Below are positions 51,824-59,419 of a stretch of DNA of 64,000 nucleotides, one piece after another (positions within the stretch are counted from its first letter, which is position 1; the number at the start of each line of letters is the position of its first letter). The stretch lies in contig NZ_CP127247.1 of assembly GCF_030285785.1 (NCBI RefSeq), forward strand, positions 4,487,501 to 4,551,500, given 5' to 3'. Position numbers and translations under genes: made by a program. Origin of the DNA: Parasedimentitalea psychrophila. Its GTDB lineage: Bacteria; Pseudomonadota; Alphaproteobacteria; Rhodobacterales; Rhodobacteraceae. Below the pieces are notes generated by a model, which worked only from the letters and a program-made list of their open reading frames with translations, did no database searches and was not told the origin of the DNA.

Positions 51824-52342
51824 CTATTGCAAAACACAACTCCTGACAACCGATGCTCGACCTCGTCCGGGCAAGTGGCCCGTAAACGCATTTCCCGGTA
51901 GTCCTGAAATCTCCCTCATTACTTGATTTAATGATTCCAAATCATAAATGTAACCCAAGCTTCGTAGAGCTCGACCCGCAAAGCAGTCTGCGGCCACCTC
52001 ACTATTGTCGATCGGATTGAGCGCATGATGACCACACTCGTGTGCAAACCACCATTGCTGAACCAATGGCGAAAATTGATTCAAAATTATTGGATTAATA
52101 ATAATTACTGGCCTCTGGTTGTAGTAAGTTGCCATCCCCACATCCCCGAGCTGTGGGTTTGCTATGTATTGAACAGTTTGCCCTTGGTAGGAAGTGCAGG
52201 GTAATGGCTGTTGCTGCGCTCGTGCTCCAAGTGGCAAGATTAGTAACATAAAGAAAGCAACGGTACACAGTCCGTTACTTGCATTCCGCCAACAATGCTG
52301 AAAAATCCATTTTTTTTGCATGTAACACAGCATTAAATTCAT
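51824..52342 (-). CDS. Secreted HExxH metalloprotease-like protein
   Basis: A 172-residue protein. The ATG at 52342 follows AAGGAG; a signal-like segment (NGLCTVAFFMLLILPLGARA) ends before QQQPLPC. The zinc motif HECGHH lies in WWFAHECGHHALNPIDNSEV, and Glu/Asp in EVAADCFAG could be the third ligand. The protein is short for M48 and lacks recognisable extra domains. Three Cys residues suggest disulfides. It may be an export-linked protease or immunity-related factor; function is unknown. The next gene is separated by the octanucleotide tract. Confidence 0.72.
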   Translation of the reverse strand: MNLMLCYMQKKWIFQHCWRNASNGLCTVAFFMLLILPLGARAQQQPLPCTSYQGQTVQYIANPQLGDVGMATYYNQRPVIIINPIILNQFSPLVQQWWFAHECGHHALNPIDNSEVAADCFAGRALRSLGYIYDLESLNQVMREISGLPGNAFTGHLPGRGRASVVRSCVLQ

Positions 52343-52903
52343 TTCCCTACTCCTTCTACCAAAAAAATATCCGAAATTAGAAAATTGTGAGCTTTTGAAG
52401 AAAAAGACTCCATTGCCTCTATCATCAATCATGGCCAACAAGGTAGATGCTCACAAAATGGGCAGTATTAGTCGCTAGTCATAACACATTTTTTAGTATC
52501 GTTCAAATTGAGTGTTTTATGGAAGTCAAAGGGACCCCAATTTCACCGAGTCTCCCTCAGAATTTTCCAACCACTCATCTAAGTCAGCAATTTGGCCGCA
52601 GGTGTTGCGTCCCAATTCTCGCACCTTGACGACATACCGCAGGGCCGAATTCCCATGTCGGCAATGAAATTCTGCGTCATCCCCAAGGTCCTTGTGGCCC
52701 TCATAATTTACTCCACTGGCGGCAGCCAACGGGGCGCCCGGAAAACTCCTTCTTTCCGGATTTTGACCCCGCTTTTTCTACACGTGCCAATCCGGACTGC
52801 TTTTACTACATTGCCGTTTCACTCCTGTTACATAAGGGCTTTCCCAACGAGTCAGGAGCAAGGAACCGAAACAAACCAAACACCCAACTACCCCGGAGGC
52901 ACC
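52343..52903. other. Intergenic stretch with a possible small - strand gene
   Basis: About 560 bases. A - strand frame at 52526-52729 (67 codons, TTG start) reads ALRYVVKVRELGRNTCGQIA and could be a real small protein with a Cys-His cluster (EFHCRH), but has no convincing ribosome site, so it is not listed as a gene. Nothing else was supported. Confidence 0.35.
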
Positions 52904-53128
52904 ATGAGCGACGCCGTGAACCATCCACAGCACTATACCTCCCACCCGTCGAGCCTTGAGTGCATTCAGGTGACCGAGCACATGAATTTCAACTGTGGCA
53001 ACGCGGTCAAGTACATCTGGCGCGCAGACGATAAGGGCAAGGCGATCGAAGATCTAGAGAAAGCCCGCTGGTACCTCGACCGTGAAATCAAACTGCGTAA
53101 GGCAGCCCTACCCCAACCATCCAACTAA
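52904..53128 (+). CDS. DUF3310 domain protein (phage nucleotide-metabolism-associated)
   Basis: A 74-residue protein fixed by GGAGG at 52895-52899. The pattern VNHPQHYTSHPSSLECIQVT and AVKYIWRADDKGKAIEDLEKARWYL is the DUF3310 signature, a family confined largely to phages and prophages. It may pair with phage replication or recombination proteins; the family has no experimental function. It supports phage ancestry of this flexible zone, perhaps as part of prophage B. Confidence 0.88.
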   Translation: MSDAVNHPQHYTSHPSSLECIQVTEHMNFNCGNAVKYIWRADDKGKAIEDLEKARWYLDREIKLRKAALPQPSN

Positions 53129-53236
53129 CCCCCGTCAGACGGCAGCTATGCAGCGCATTGCGGTCATTCACTGATGTTGACCCAACAGCAGCAAACGGCC
53201 CACTGCGGACCTTCGTAGACGGCGCAGCGAATGGTT
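53129..53236. repeat. Dispersed intergenic repeat, copy A
   Basis: Begins right after the DUF3310 stop with CCCCCGTCAGACGGCAGCTA and continues GCAGCGCATTGCGGTCATTC. The same ~70 bases, with few changes, occur at 54541-54630 and partly at 10941-11020. The 3' end of the DUF2235 fragment abuts it. Confidence 0.7.
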
Positions 53237-53239
53237 GAT

Positions 53240-53465
53240 CAGAGACCAATGTGACAAATGCTGACTGAGTTTTGATGAACGCTCGAAACCACGCCACAGC
53301 ATTTGATCCCCTGCTGGTGCCAACTCCGGGTTGATAAAATACTTGCTGGGTTATACCGTCCGCTACGGAAGGACGCACAGCCTGCGCCAGTTTGACCATA
53401 TTGGACACCGTTCCATTGCTGGCTTTGTTCCAGGTTCCGTCGCAAAAAAATGCAATGCGCTTCAT
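53240..53465 (-). pseudogene. 5' fragment of a DUF2235 (T6SS phospholipase-type) gene
   Basis: The start is intact: GGAG lies nine bases before ATG 53465, and MKRIAFFCDGTWNKASNG begins a DUF2235 alpha/beta hydrolase, a family of T6SS lipase effectors of the Tle1 type. Similarity ends after about 70 residues, where the sequence runs into repeat copy A. The Ser nucleophile region is absent, so the product cannot be active. Confidence 0.7.
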
Positions 53466-53499
53466 TATATCTGCTCCACTAAAATACCTTTGGATCTGG

Positions 53500-53805
53500 C
53501 ATCCAATCGGTAGGGCCGCATATCGTCGATCGGTGTCAAAATTGGCAGGTCGCGCTAAATCAATGAAATCATCAGGGGCCACTCCAGAAGAAATTGCAAG
53601 AGCTATGAATCAGGCCAGAAATGAAATTAGAGCACGTTTCCAACGCCTTACACCACGTGCCAAAAGAGCGGAGATTGCGAGAAGAAATGTTGAGCGATAT
53701 AGTAACCCTGTTGGGCCTACAATTGGCCAGTTGAGAGCAAGAAAGTCTTGGGATGAAATAACATCCGATGCTATCAGAACTGGAGGAAAGGATTTGGGTT
53801 TTTGA
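53500..53805 (+). pseudogene. C-terminal fragment of a possible polymorphic toxin
   Basis: The frame (MKSSGATPEEIARAMNQARN, then RYSNPVGPTIGQLRARKSWD and TGGKDLGF at the end) resembles the C-terminal ends of Rhs/CDI-type toxin proteins, which often close with a GP-T-x-LR-KSW-IT pattern. No full-length toxin precedes it, and its upstream part overlaps the DUF2235 fragment on the other strand. It may be a displaced toxin tip left by recombination. It is followed by a small membrane protein gene that could be its immunity partner. Confidence 0.4.
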
Positions 53806-53843
53806 TGCAATATGAAATAATGCTTAGATGTCAGCAACTTTAT

Positions 53844-53915
53844 CCGATATCCCCCAAGTAGAGTGCCAGAAGGTAATGTTACGGGCTGGGTGTTGCTTTT
53901 TTCAACCTGGCTCAT
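53844..53915 (-). pseudogene. N-terminal fragment of a Ser/Thr protein kinase (PpkA-like)
   Basis: MSQVEKSNTQPVTLPSGTLL followed by GGYRIK is the usual opening of roseobacter T6SS-associated serine/threonine kinases. The Gly-rich loop and all catalytic residues are missing, so the fragment is dead. Together with the DUF2235 fragment it points to a dismantled T6SS neighbourhood. Confidence 0.45.
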
Positions 53916-54045
53916 GCAATTGTTGATGGCGAGTCAGTCGTGACCATTGCAGCGAATGGCTGGTCAGAGCCGATTGTGTTGAAAAACTCCATAGTAACCT
54001 GTAAAAATACTGCGAAGTTCGAACTCCAGAAATCGGACAGTATTA

Positions 54046-54408
54046 ATGAGCATCGACTTAGATTACCTTGAAGAATGCAATCGAGCGCGCCCAAACTGGA
54101 CGCCAGAATACGGTGTCGCATCGCCCTTCCTTGAATTTCTGATTTTGGTAAATACGCCACTGGGCTACATCTGGATGGCAGTTTTGGCCCTATTCCTATG
54201 GAAAAGGAACACCTTGAGCGGGGTTCTCATGACGCTATGTTCGCTTGTTCTACTCGCGCATTGGATAATGACGTCTGAACTCAACGATGATCTTTACCTC
54301 GGTCGTTTGGGAGGCTGTGTAGGGTCGCTCGCGGTAACCACTGCTGTGCTCTTGGTGGTTAGTTTGTTTGGTTTAGTTGTAATAGGTGCTCGACTGTACA
54401 AGCGGTAG
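54046..54408 (+). CDS. Small membrane protein, candidate immunity protein
   Basis: A 120-residue protein with three hydrophobic segments (about residues 28-50, 57-75 and 92-115). No family is recognised. Position directly downstream of a toxin-like fragment, small size and membrane nature make an immunity protein possible, but that is an inference from context only. Base composition is close to its surroundings. Confidence 0.45.
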   Translation: MSIDLDYLEECNRARPNWTPEYGVASPFLEFLILVNTPLGYIWMAVLALFLWKRNTLSGVLMTLCSLVLLAHWIMTSELNDDLYLGRLGGCVGSLAVTTAVLLVVSLFGLVVIGARLYKR

Positions 54409-54458
54409 CTTTGTCCGCTCGGCTGCCCTAGGTGCAGATCGCAGCGAATGGCTGCAAT

Positions 54459-54550
54459 CCGCCCTTAGTGTCGGATGCTGCACTATGCACCAAGGTCGTA
54501 AAAATGCAGTTAGCTGACATTGGGAGATGTGTCCAACAAACCCCCGTCAG
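54459..54550. repeat. Direct repeat, left copy flanking DUF3604 gene
   Basis: CCGCCCTTAGTGTCGGATGC, then TGCACTATGCACCAAGGTCG and GTTAGCTGACATT, ending in CCCCCGTCAG. About 90 bases shared with 57027-57121 with few changes. The two copies bracket the DUF3604 gene. Confidence 0.75.
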
Positions 54551-54630
54551 ACGGCAGCTACGCAGCGCATTGCGGTCATTCACTGTTGTTGACCCAACGG
54601 CAGCGAACGGCCCAGACCTGCCGTTCGTCC
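54541..54630. repeat. Dispersed intergenic repeat, copy B
   Basis: Begins CCCCCGTCAGACGGCAGCTA like copy A and stays close to it for about 70 bases before diverging into CCTGCCGTTCGTCCG. It overlaps the end of the left direct repeat. Confidence 0.7.
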
Positions 54631-54891
54631 GACGCTTTAGCCTTGCGGCACAGCTTTCGCATTGCGGCCATTCGTACAAATCGCAGCATTTTTCGGCTTG
54701 ATCGTCGGTATGCGGATAAAGCGCCTATTCGCCGCGCAAGCCAAAGGCAGATTTCCGCTCATTTGGGCTCGCTAAACAGAGACAACGTGGTGAGATGACA
54801 TTTCACGTGGGGAATATCCGTTAGAGCCTTACTTATACCTAAGGAATTTTCTGCAATACTGAAAATGTTTATGAGTAGGGAGTTTAGTGTG

Positions 54892-56808
54892 ATGAATATG
54901 CTTGGGATTCGACATTCGCTGGTTATTGCTGCCATTTTGCAAGGCTGTGCAATGGCTGCTGCGGCGCAGGTTCAGGACATGACACCGTCAAAAGACGATG
55001 TCGGTGCAAGATTTTCCAGCGACCACTATTCTCCATATGCCGGACGCAATTTCCCTACACAGGTTTTGTGGGGTGACACACATTTACACTCCGAAGTTTC
55101 TGTCGATGCCGGAACAATGACGCGGCTGAGTCAGGAAGATGCCTTTCGTTTTGCACGCGGTGAGGAAGTCACTACTACCCATGGGCTGCAAGCCAAGCTG
55201 GGGCGGCCTCTGGATTGGCTGGTCATAGCCGACCATGCGGAAATGTACGGTTTGATGCCACAACTGTTGGCTGGTGATCCTGAAGTGCTTTCAACTCCGC
55301 AAGGAAAAGCTTGGTACGAGGAACTGACTTCAAACGACAACAACCGCATTTTCGATACGGCGATGGAGATCGTTGCGTCACTGTCCACCGATACCCCCCC
55401 AATCGATAACCCAAAAGCCATCAAATCCGCTTGGCAGTCCTATACAGCTCTGGCCGACCGCTATAATGCCCCTGGCACTTTCACCGCCATGATTGGTTAT
55501 GAATGGACATCTGAGGGTGGCGATAACATTCACCGTAATGTGCTGTTTCGGGATGATGCCGCTCTGGCAAACATGGTCGTCCCTTACTCGCAATTTGACA
55601 GCAAGAATCCTGAAGACCTGTGGGCACATCTGGCTGACTACGAAGACAGAACTGGTGGCGATGTATTGGCCATCCCTCATAATGGCAATCTCAGCAACGG
55701 CCGACTGTTTTCGGTTTCCAATTTTGATGGCACTCCGCTAACCGGTGAAATGGCTGCCCTACGCGCAAGATTTGAGCCGGTGATTGAAACCACACAAATC
55801 AAGGGCGACAGCGAGGCCCACCCGTTTTTGTCTCCAGATGACGAGTTCGCTGATTTTGACACTTGGGACGCGTCCAACTTGAATGGAACGCAGGCCAAGA
55901 CCTCAGATATGCTGCAGTTTGAGTATTCTCGCGAGGCATATAAGACAGGGCTGTTTCTGGAAGAAACGCTCGGCATTAACCCCTATAAGGCCGGTCAGAT
56001 CGGGTCCACTGATGCACACACGGGTCTGGCTGCGGTCGAAGAAGAAAATTTCTTTGGTAAACATTCTGGTGTCGAACCTGAGCCGCATCGGTGGGAACAT
56101 GTAGTTATCGAGGCACCCGATCCACAATTCACCATTTACGGTTGGCAGCAGGCCTCGGGTGGATATGCGGCGGTTTGGGCCACCGAAAATACCCGAGCGT
56201 CAATATTTGACGCCATTGAACGACGCGAGGTCTACGGCACCACTGGATCTCGCATCATGTTACGCTTTTTTGGTGGCTGGGATTTTGTACCAAAAGACGC
56301 TGCCTCACGCCTACCTGCGGACATTGGCTATGCCAAAGGAGTTCCTATGGGCGCAGATTTGCCACCTCAGTCTGGTGAAGAAGCCCCCAGTTTCTTGATC
56401 GCGGCTCTTAAAGACCCGTATAGCGGCAATCTGGATCGGATTCAGGTGGTTAAAGGCTGGTTGAATGACGATGGCAGCCGCGGCGAGAAAGTCTATGACG
56501 TGTCATGGTCCGGCGACCGTGAACCTGGTACGGATGGCAAACTACCGATGGTCGGGAATACTGTGGATGTTGCTAATGCTAGCTGGACCAATAGCATCGG
56601 AGCGCCCGAATTGATCACCCAATGGCAGGACCCTGATTTTGACCCGTCAGTGCGTGCGTTCTACTACGTGCGGGTTATTGAAATCCCCACGCCGCGCTGG
56701 ACTGCATACGAGGCCAAACGGTTTAACGTGCAAATGGACAGCGAAGTTCCGATGGTCACGACCGAGAGAGCCTATAGCTCTCCAATCTGGTATACACCAA
56801 AGAGTTGA
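54892..56808 (+). CDS. DUF3604 family putative metal-dependent hydrolase
   Basis: A 638-residue periplasmic protein. The ATG at 54892 follows GGGAG and gives a signal peptide (MNMLGIRHSLVIAAILQGCA to AAAAQ). A PHP-like metal-binding fold is visible: WGDTHLHSEVSVDAG (HxH), VIADHAEMYG, IPHNGNLSNG and GSTDAHTGLAAV. The family is frequent in marine bacteria near arylsulfatases, but its reaction is unproven. It forms a single-gene unit and is flanked by direct repeats at 54459 and 57027, so it may have arrived by recombination between them. Confidence 0.85.
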   Translation: MNMLGIRHSLVIAAILQGCAMAAAAQVQDMTPSKDDVGARFSSDHYSPYAGRNFPTQVLWGDTHLHSEVSVDAGTMTRLSQEDAFRFARGEEVTTTHGLQAKLGRPLDWLVIADHAEMYGLMPQLLAGDPEVLSTPQGKAWYEELTSNDNNRIFDTAMEIVASLSTDTPPIDNPKAIKSAWQSYTALADRYNAPGTFTAMIGYEWTSEGGDNIHRNVLFRDDAALANMVVPYSQFDSKNPEDLWAHLADYEDRTGGDVLAIPHNGNLSNGRLFSVSNFDGTPLTGEMAALRARFEPVIETTQIKGDSEAHPFLSPDDEFADFDTWDASNLNGTQAKTSDMLQFEYSREAYKTGLFLEETLGINPYKAGQIGSTDAHTGLAAVEEENFFGKHSGVEPEPHRWEHVVIEAPDPQFTIYGWQQASGGYAAVWATENTRASIFDAIERREVYGTTGSRIMLRFFGGWDFVPKDAASRLPADIGYAKGVPMGADLPPQSGEEAPSFLIAALKDPYSGNLDRIQVVKGWLNDDGSRGEKVYDVSWSGDREPGTDGKLPMVGNTVDVANASWTNSIGAPELITQWQDPDFDPSVRAFYYVRVIEIPTPRWTAYEAKRFNVQMDSEVPMVTTERAYSSPIWYTPKS

Positions 56809-57232
56809 GAATTTCTGGAGGGAAGCCCTTGCAGTGGCTACCCTCCAAGTTCTTCATCCGTATTTCGGCATCAGGTCTGTTGAATAGAATGCGGGAAACC
56901 GCTGGTCACTAGGGGCTCGAAGCCGCCTACTGCGTCGCAGAAAATCGCCCAAATTCTTAGTTGTTTGAATGTCGGCTCTTGCCGCTGGCGCACTGCCTCC
57001 TTGCACCTGCAGCGAATTCACATTTTCCGCCCTTAGTGTCGGATGCTGCACTATGCACCAAGGTCGCGAAAGTGCAGTTAGCTGACATTGCGGAGATGTG
57101 TCCAACACCCCCCCCCGTCAGGTAGGGTCGTTAATTGGACTGGTCAGGCTAGAGGAATAGACCTCAAAATCATCTACTGCAGGCATGGGTTAGCTCCAGT
57201 TGTATGTGTAGAAAAAGGGGAGATCAGGCTGA
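56809..57232. other. Gap between DUF3604 gene and prophage B
   Basis: About 420 bases. It contains the right direct repeat (57027-57121). No gene supported. The left boundary of prophage B should lie here or further left; no att core was recognised in it. Confidence 0.45.
57027..57121. repeat. Direct repeat, right copy flanking DUF3604 gene
   Basis: Matches 54459-54550 over about 90 bases including TGCACTATGCACCAAGGTCG and GAGATGTGTCCAAC, with a longer C run (CCCCCCCC) near 57111-57117. Confidence 0.75.
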
Positions 57233-57481
57233 TCAGCGCGGCCCGCTCGGGTTCAGAATTTCAGCAATGGATACGATACGGCCATTGGCGCAGTGCCGCC
57301 CGCGCAGCTCGGCGACCAGAGCATCTGACAGCTGGCCCTCGGTGTTTGGCACCGGCCCGGTCCAACCAGCACAGCCCCGCAACAGATCTGCCGGCACTTG
57401 GGGTGGTGGCGCAGTGACAACAATTGGATCAGGGCCACAGGCGCTCAGCAGTAGCGCGCAGCAAAGGAGATAAAGGCGCAT
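57233..57481 (-). CDS. Rz1-like outer-membrane spanin lipoprotein
   Basis: An 82-residue lipoprotein. The signal ends in the lipobox LLLSACG with the lipid-bearing Cys15. It starts inside the 3' end of the Rz-like gene (57429-57752) in another frame, the hallmark of Rz/Rz1 pairs, with about 53 bases of overlap. With its partner it would fuse inner and outer membranes in the last step of lysis. The mature part is Pro-rich at the start (PDPIVVTAPPPQVP). Confidence 0.8.
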   Translation of the reverse strand: MRLYLLCCALLLSACGPDPIVVTAPPPQVPADLLRGCAGWTGPVPNTEGQLSDALVAELRGRHCANGRIVSIAEILNPSGPR

Positions 57482-57752
57482 CGCGGCCCTCCATTTCTTG
57501 CAAATCGTTTCGGATGGCGTCGAACTGACGGGCCTGATCAGCGGCGCGGGCCAGATGGGCGCGGTGGAATCGGGCGACATCTAGGGCCTGTTGTTGCGCC
57601 ACGCGGGCGGTGGCCACCTCGATCTTGACAGCGACCAGATCGGCCTGCAGCTGGGTGCGGTCCTGCACCAGGTTGACCAGCCATGCCACCGCCACCAACA
57701 GCACCAGGGCCAGCCCCAGCGCAGGCAGATTGCGCAGCACAAGGGCCTGCAT
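57429..57752 (-). CDS. Rz-like inner-membrane spanin
   Basis: A 107-residue protein. The ATG at 57752 overlaps the lysozyme stop (TAATG). An N-terminal membrane helix (NLPALGLALVLLVAVAWLVN) is followed by a long Gln/Ala/Arg-rich coiled coil, the topology of inner-membrane spanins. The Rz1-like lipoprotein gene begins within its 3' end. Together they form the outer-membrane disruption pair of the prophage B lysis cassette. Confidence 0.8.
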   Translation of the reverse strand: MQALVLRNLPALGLALVLLVAVAWLVNLVQDRTQLQADLVAVKIEVATARVAQQQALDVARFHRAHLARAADQARQFDAIRNDLQEMEGRDAPLSPLLRATAERLWP

Positions 57753-58432
57753 TAGCCCAGACCAATCATGCAAAGCTGGTACTCACCTGACCGACGCCTC
57801 ACTAGGCCACGCACAACCCGCCCCCCGGCCTTGTTCCACCAGGTCAGCGCCTGACAGCCGCCAGCGATATCACCGGCGTTCAGGCGGCGGGTGGCGGTGC
57901 TGCGCCCTGTCCCGCGCACCCCGACATTGTAGGCGAGGCTGACATAGGCGGCGTCCCGCTCTGGCGGCAGGCGGTGCAGCTTGGTGGCGGCGCTGAAATA
58001 TCCGTGCAGGCCCTCGCGATATTCCAGCACTTCAGAGCGCAGCAAATCCGCGCATTGGGTGTCACTCAGATAGTCGCCAAGCTGGACGCCCTTGGTGTGG
58101 CCAAAGCAGATCGTCGGCACCCCAACCATATCGAGATAGGCATGATTGCGCTGGCCCTCCCAGGCGCCAATCAACGGCAGCGCGACCGCCAGAAAGGCAG
58201 CAATTCCCGAGCTGCGCAGCTTGGTTTGATCAATGCCCTGGTCTCTCAACCGGCCAATGATCCCGTAGATGATCAGCACGACAGCCAGCCCCCACCAGAA
58301 GCGCGGATTGGTGTCGCGTTCAAACAGCAAGAACACGATCTCGGGGATCAGCAGGCACAGAAGGCCCAGATAGCTGGCCCACATGGAATGGCCGCGCAGC
58401 GCGATGTGGCGGGCGTTGTTAACAAATTTCAT
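57752..58432 (-). CDS. Membrane-anchored phage lysozyme (GH24) with N-terminal helices
   Basis: A 226-residue endolysin. The catalytic region has Glu in AWEGQRNHAYLD, Asp nine residues later and Thr in GVPTICFGHT six residues after that, the T4 lysozyme spacing E-8-D-5-T. It cleaves the MurNAc-GlcNAc bond. Unlike T4 lysozyme it has about three hydrophobic stretches before the enzyme (YLGLLCLLIPEIVFLLF, GLAVVLIIYGII, AAFLAVALPLIG). The last may be a signal-anchor-release segment; the first two make a holin-like unit. It is followed by overlapping spanins. Confidence 0.85.
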   Translation of the reverse strand: MKFVNNARHIALRGHSMWASYLGLLCLLIPEIVFLLFERDTNPRFWWGLAVVLIIYGIIGRLRDQGIDQTKLRSSGIAAFLAVALPLIGAWEGQRNHAYLDMVGVPTICFGHTKGVQLGDYLSDTQCADLLRSEVLEYREGLHGYFSAATKLHRLPPERDAAYVSLAYNVGVRGTGRSTATRRLNAGDIAGGCQALTWWNKAGGRVVRGLVRRRSGEYQLCMIGLG

Positions 58433-58453
58433 TTATCAGATCTCCAATGCAAA

Positions 58454-58475
58454 AGGCCCCGCAAAAGCGAGGCCT
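58454..58475 (-). terminator. Hairpin between membrane protein and lysozyme genes
   Basis: AGGCCCCGC (58454-58462) and GCGAGGCCT (58467-58475) form a stem with one mismatch around AAAA. On the - strand TTTTGC follows. It may end transcripts of the gene at 58496 or be bidirectional. Confidence 0.5.
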
Positions 58476-58495
58476 GTTTTCAGGTTTCGAGGTGG

Positions 58496-58783
58496 TTAGT
58501 TTCGGTTATTTCCGATCGTGGAAATGGCCTGCAGAACTTGCTTATGCTGGTCCCGCGTCTCGCCCTTCAGCTCTTTGATACCCGCCTCCAGACGCTGAAT
58601 GTGCCCATCCATATCATCCCTTCGGACATACCGCATTTTGATATCATCGATCCGCGTATAGATGTCCTTGTTACCGGTCGAAATCTTCGAGGATAGATTG
58701 CGGAATGCCAAAATCAACACCCCGCCGAACGTCGAGAAAAATCCAACTGCGATACCGATCAGCCACTTGATGTCAGCTTCCAT
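58496..58783 (-). CDS. Small phage membrane protein (XhlA-like), lysis cassette
   Basis: A 95-residue protein starting at ATG 58783. One hydrophobic segment (about residues 5-25, IKWLIGIAVGFFSTFGGVLI) is followed by a charged coiled coil (RLEAGIKELKGETRDQHKQV). The layout fits small phage proteins of the haemolysin XhlA type that sit beside holins. It lies just upstream of the lysozyme with a hairpin between. A holin-accessory role is possible. Confidence 0.6.
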   Translation of the reverse strand: MEADIKWLIGIAVGFFSTFGGVLILAFRNLSSKISTGNKDIYTRIDDIKMRYVRRDDMDGHIQRLEAGIKELKGETRDQHKQVLQAISTIGNNRN

Positions 58784-59013
58784 GCCGTTCCCCAATTCCT
58801 TTCACCTGCCAGGCCTGTTGCCACCTGCCGGCCAATAATCGCCAGCCGTGTAATCACTTGAATGCTCATCCATGTTTTTCAGCATGCGGGCCGCCGCTGC
58901 CGCACCAGAGGCAGTCCCACATGAGAGAGGCCTGCTCGGTTTCGGGCGTTATTCAGAAAGATCCTCATGGGGTTCTCCCTTATCCTTGGCTTGCAGTCAT
59001 AGGTTTTCAATTT
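58784..59013. other. Short gap with a possible truncated small ORF
   Basis: On the - strand an open frame ends MLKNMDEHSSDYTAGDYWPAG and may be the remains of a small lysis-associated gene, but no convincing start was found. Nothing else seen. Confidence 0.3.
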
Positions 59014-59418
59014 TCAAGTGTTGATGCCGAACAGCGCATCGACCGCTGTGTCTGTGAGGACCAGCCAGGAGCCGAGCGACAGCACAAATGGGTGCATCCG
59101 GTGAATTGTAGCGGCGGACGCCCATTCAACCTGAGCATCCAATGATTGGGTGCTGTCGAGGAAAGTAAGAAACTCCGCCATCGGTGCGGGCCAGTCACCG
59201 CGAGCTGCTGCAATGGCTTCATCATGTGTGAGGAGATCCGTCGCTGCCAAGGCGATGCAGAACTCCATTCGAGTTACCGAAGCCGCCGCACGTTTATTGG
59301 GCAACTCAGCCGCAATGCCTGCCTGAATCAGCGCAATATGGGTCGCCTCTTCTTCCGCCGTGAATGGTACACGTGTGCGGGTGCCATCCGATTTAACGAT
59401 TAGTTTAAAATTCGCCAT
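59014..59418 (-). CDS. Phage tail-associated protein of unknown function
   Basis: A 134-residue protein starting at ATG 59418 just after the fibre gene. The N-terminus FKLIVKSDGTRTRVPFTAEE is followed by an Ala-rich helical region. Position and composition suggest a fibre-assembly or fibre-tip accessory factor, like the gene after the J-like protein in prophage A, but the two share no clear sequence. No family is recognised. Confidence 0.5.
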   Translation of the reverse strand: MANFKLIVKSDGTRTRVPFTAEEEATHIALIQAGIAAELPNKRAAASVTRMEFCIALAATDLLTHDEAIAAARGDWPAPMAEFLTFLDSTQSLDAQVEWASAATIHRMHPFVLSLGSWLVLTDTAVDALFGINT

Positions 59419-59419
59419 A

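Larger units (their letters stand above)
54409..54891. other. Repeat-rich gap before DUF3604 gene
   Basis: About 480 bases without a gene. It holds repeat copies at 54459-54550 (matching 57027-57121) and 54541-54630 (matching 53129-53236), and a further decayed tract to about 54790 (CATTTTTCGGCTTGATCG, CGCGCAAGCCAAAGG). Confidence 0.5.
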
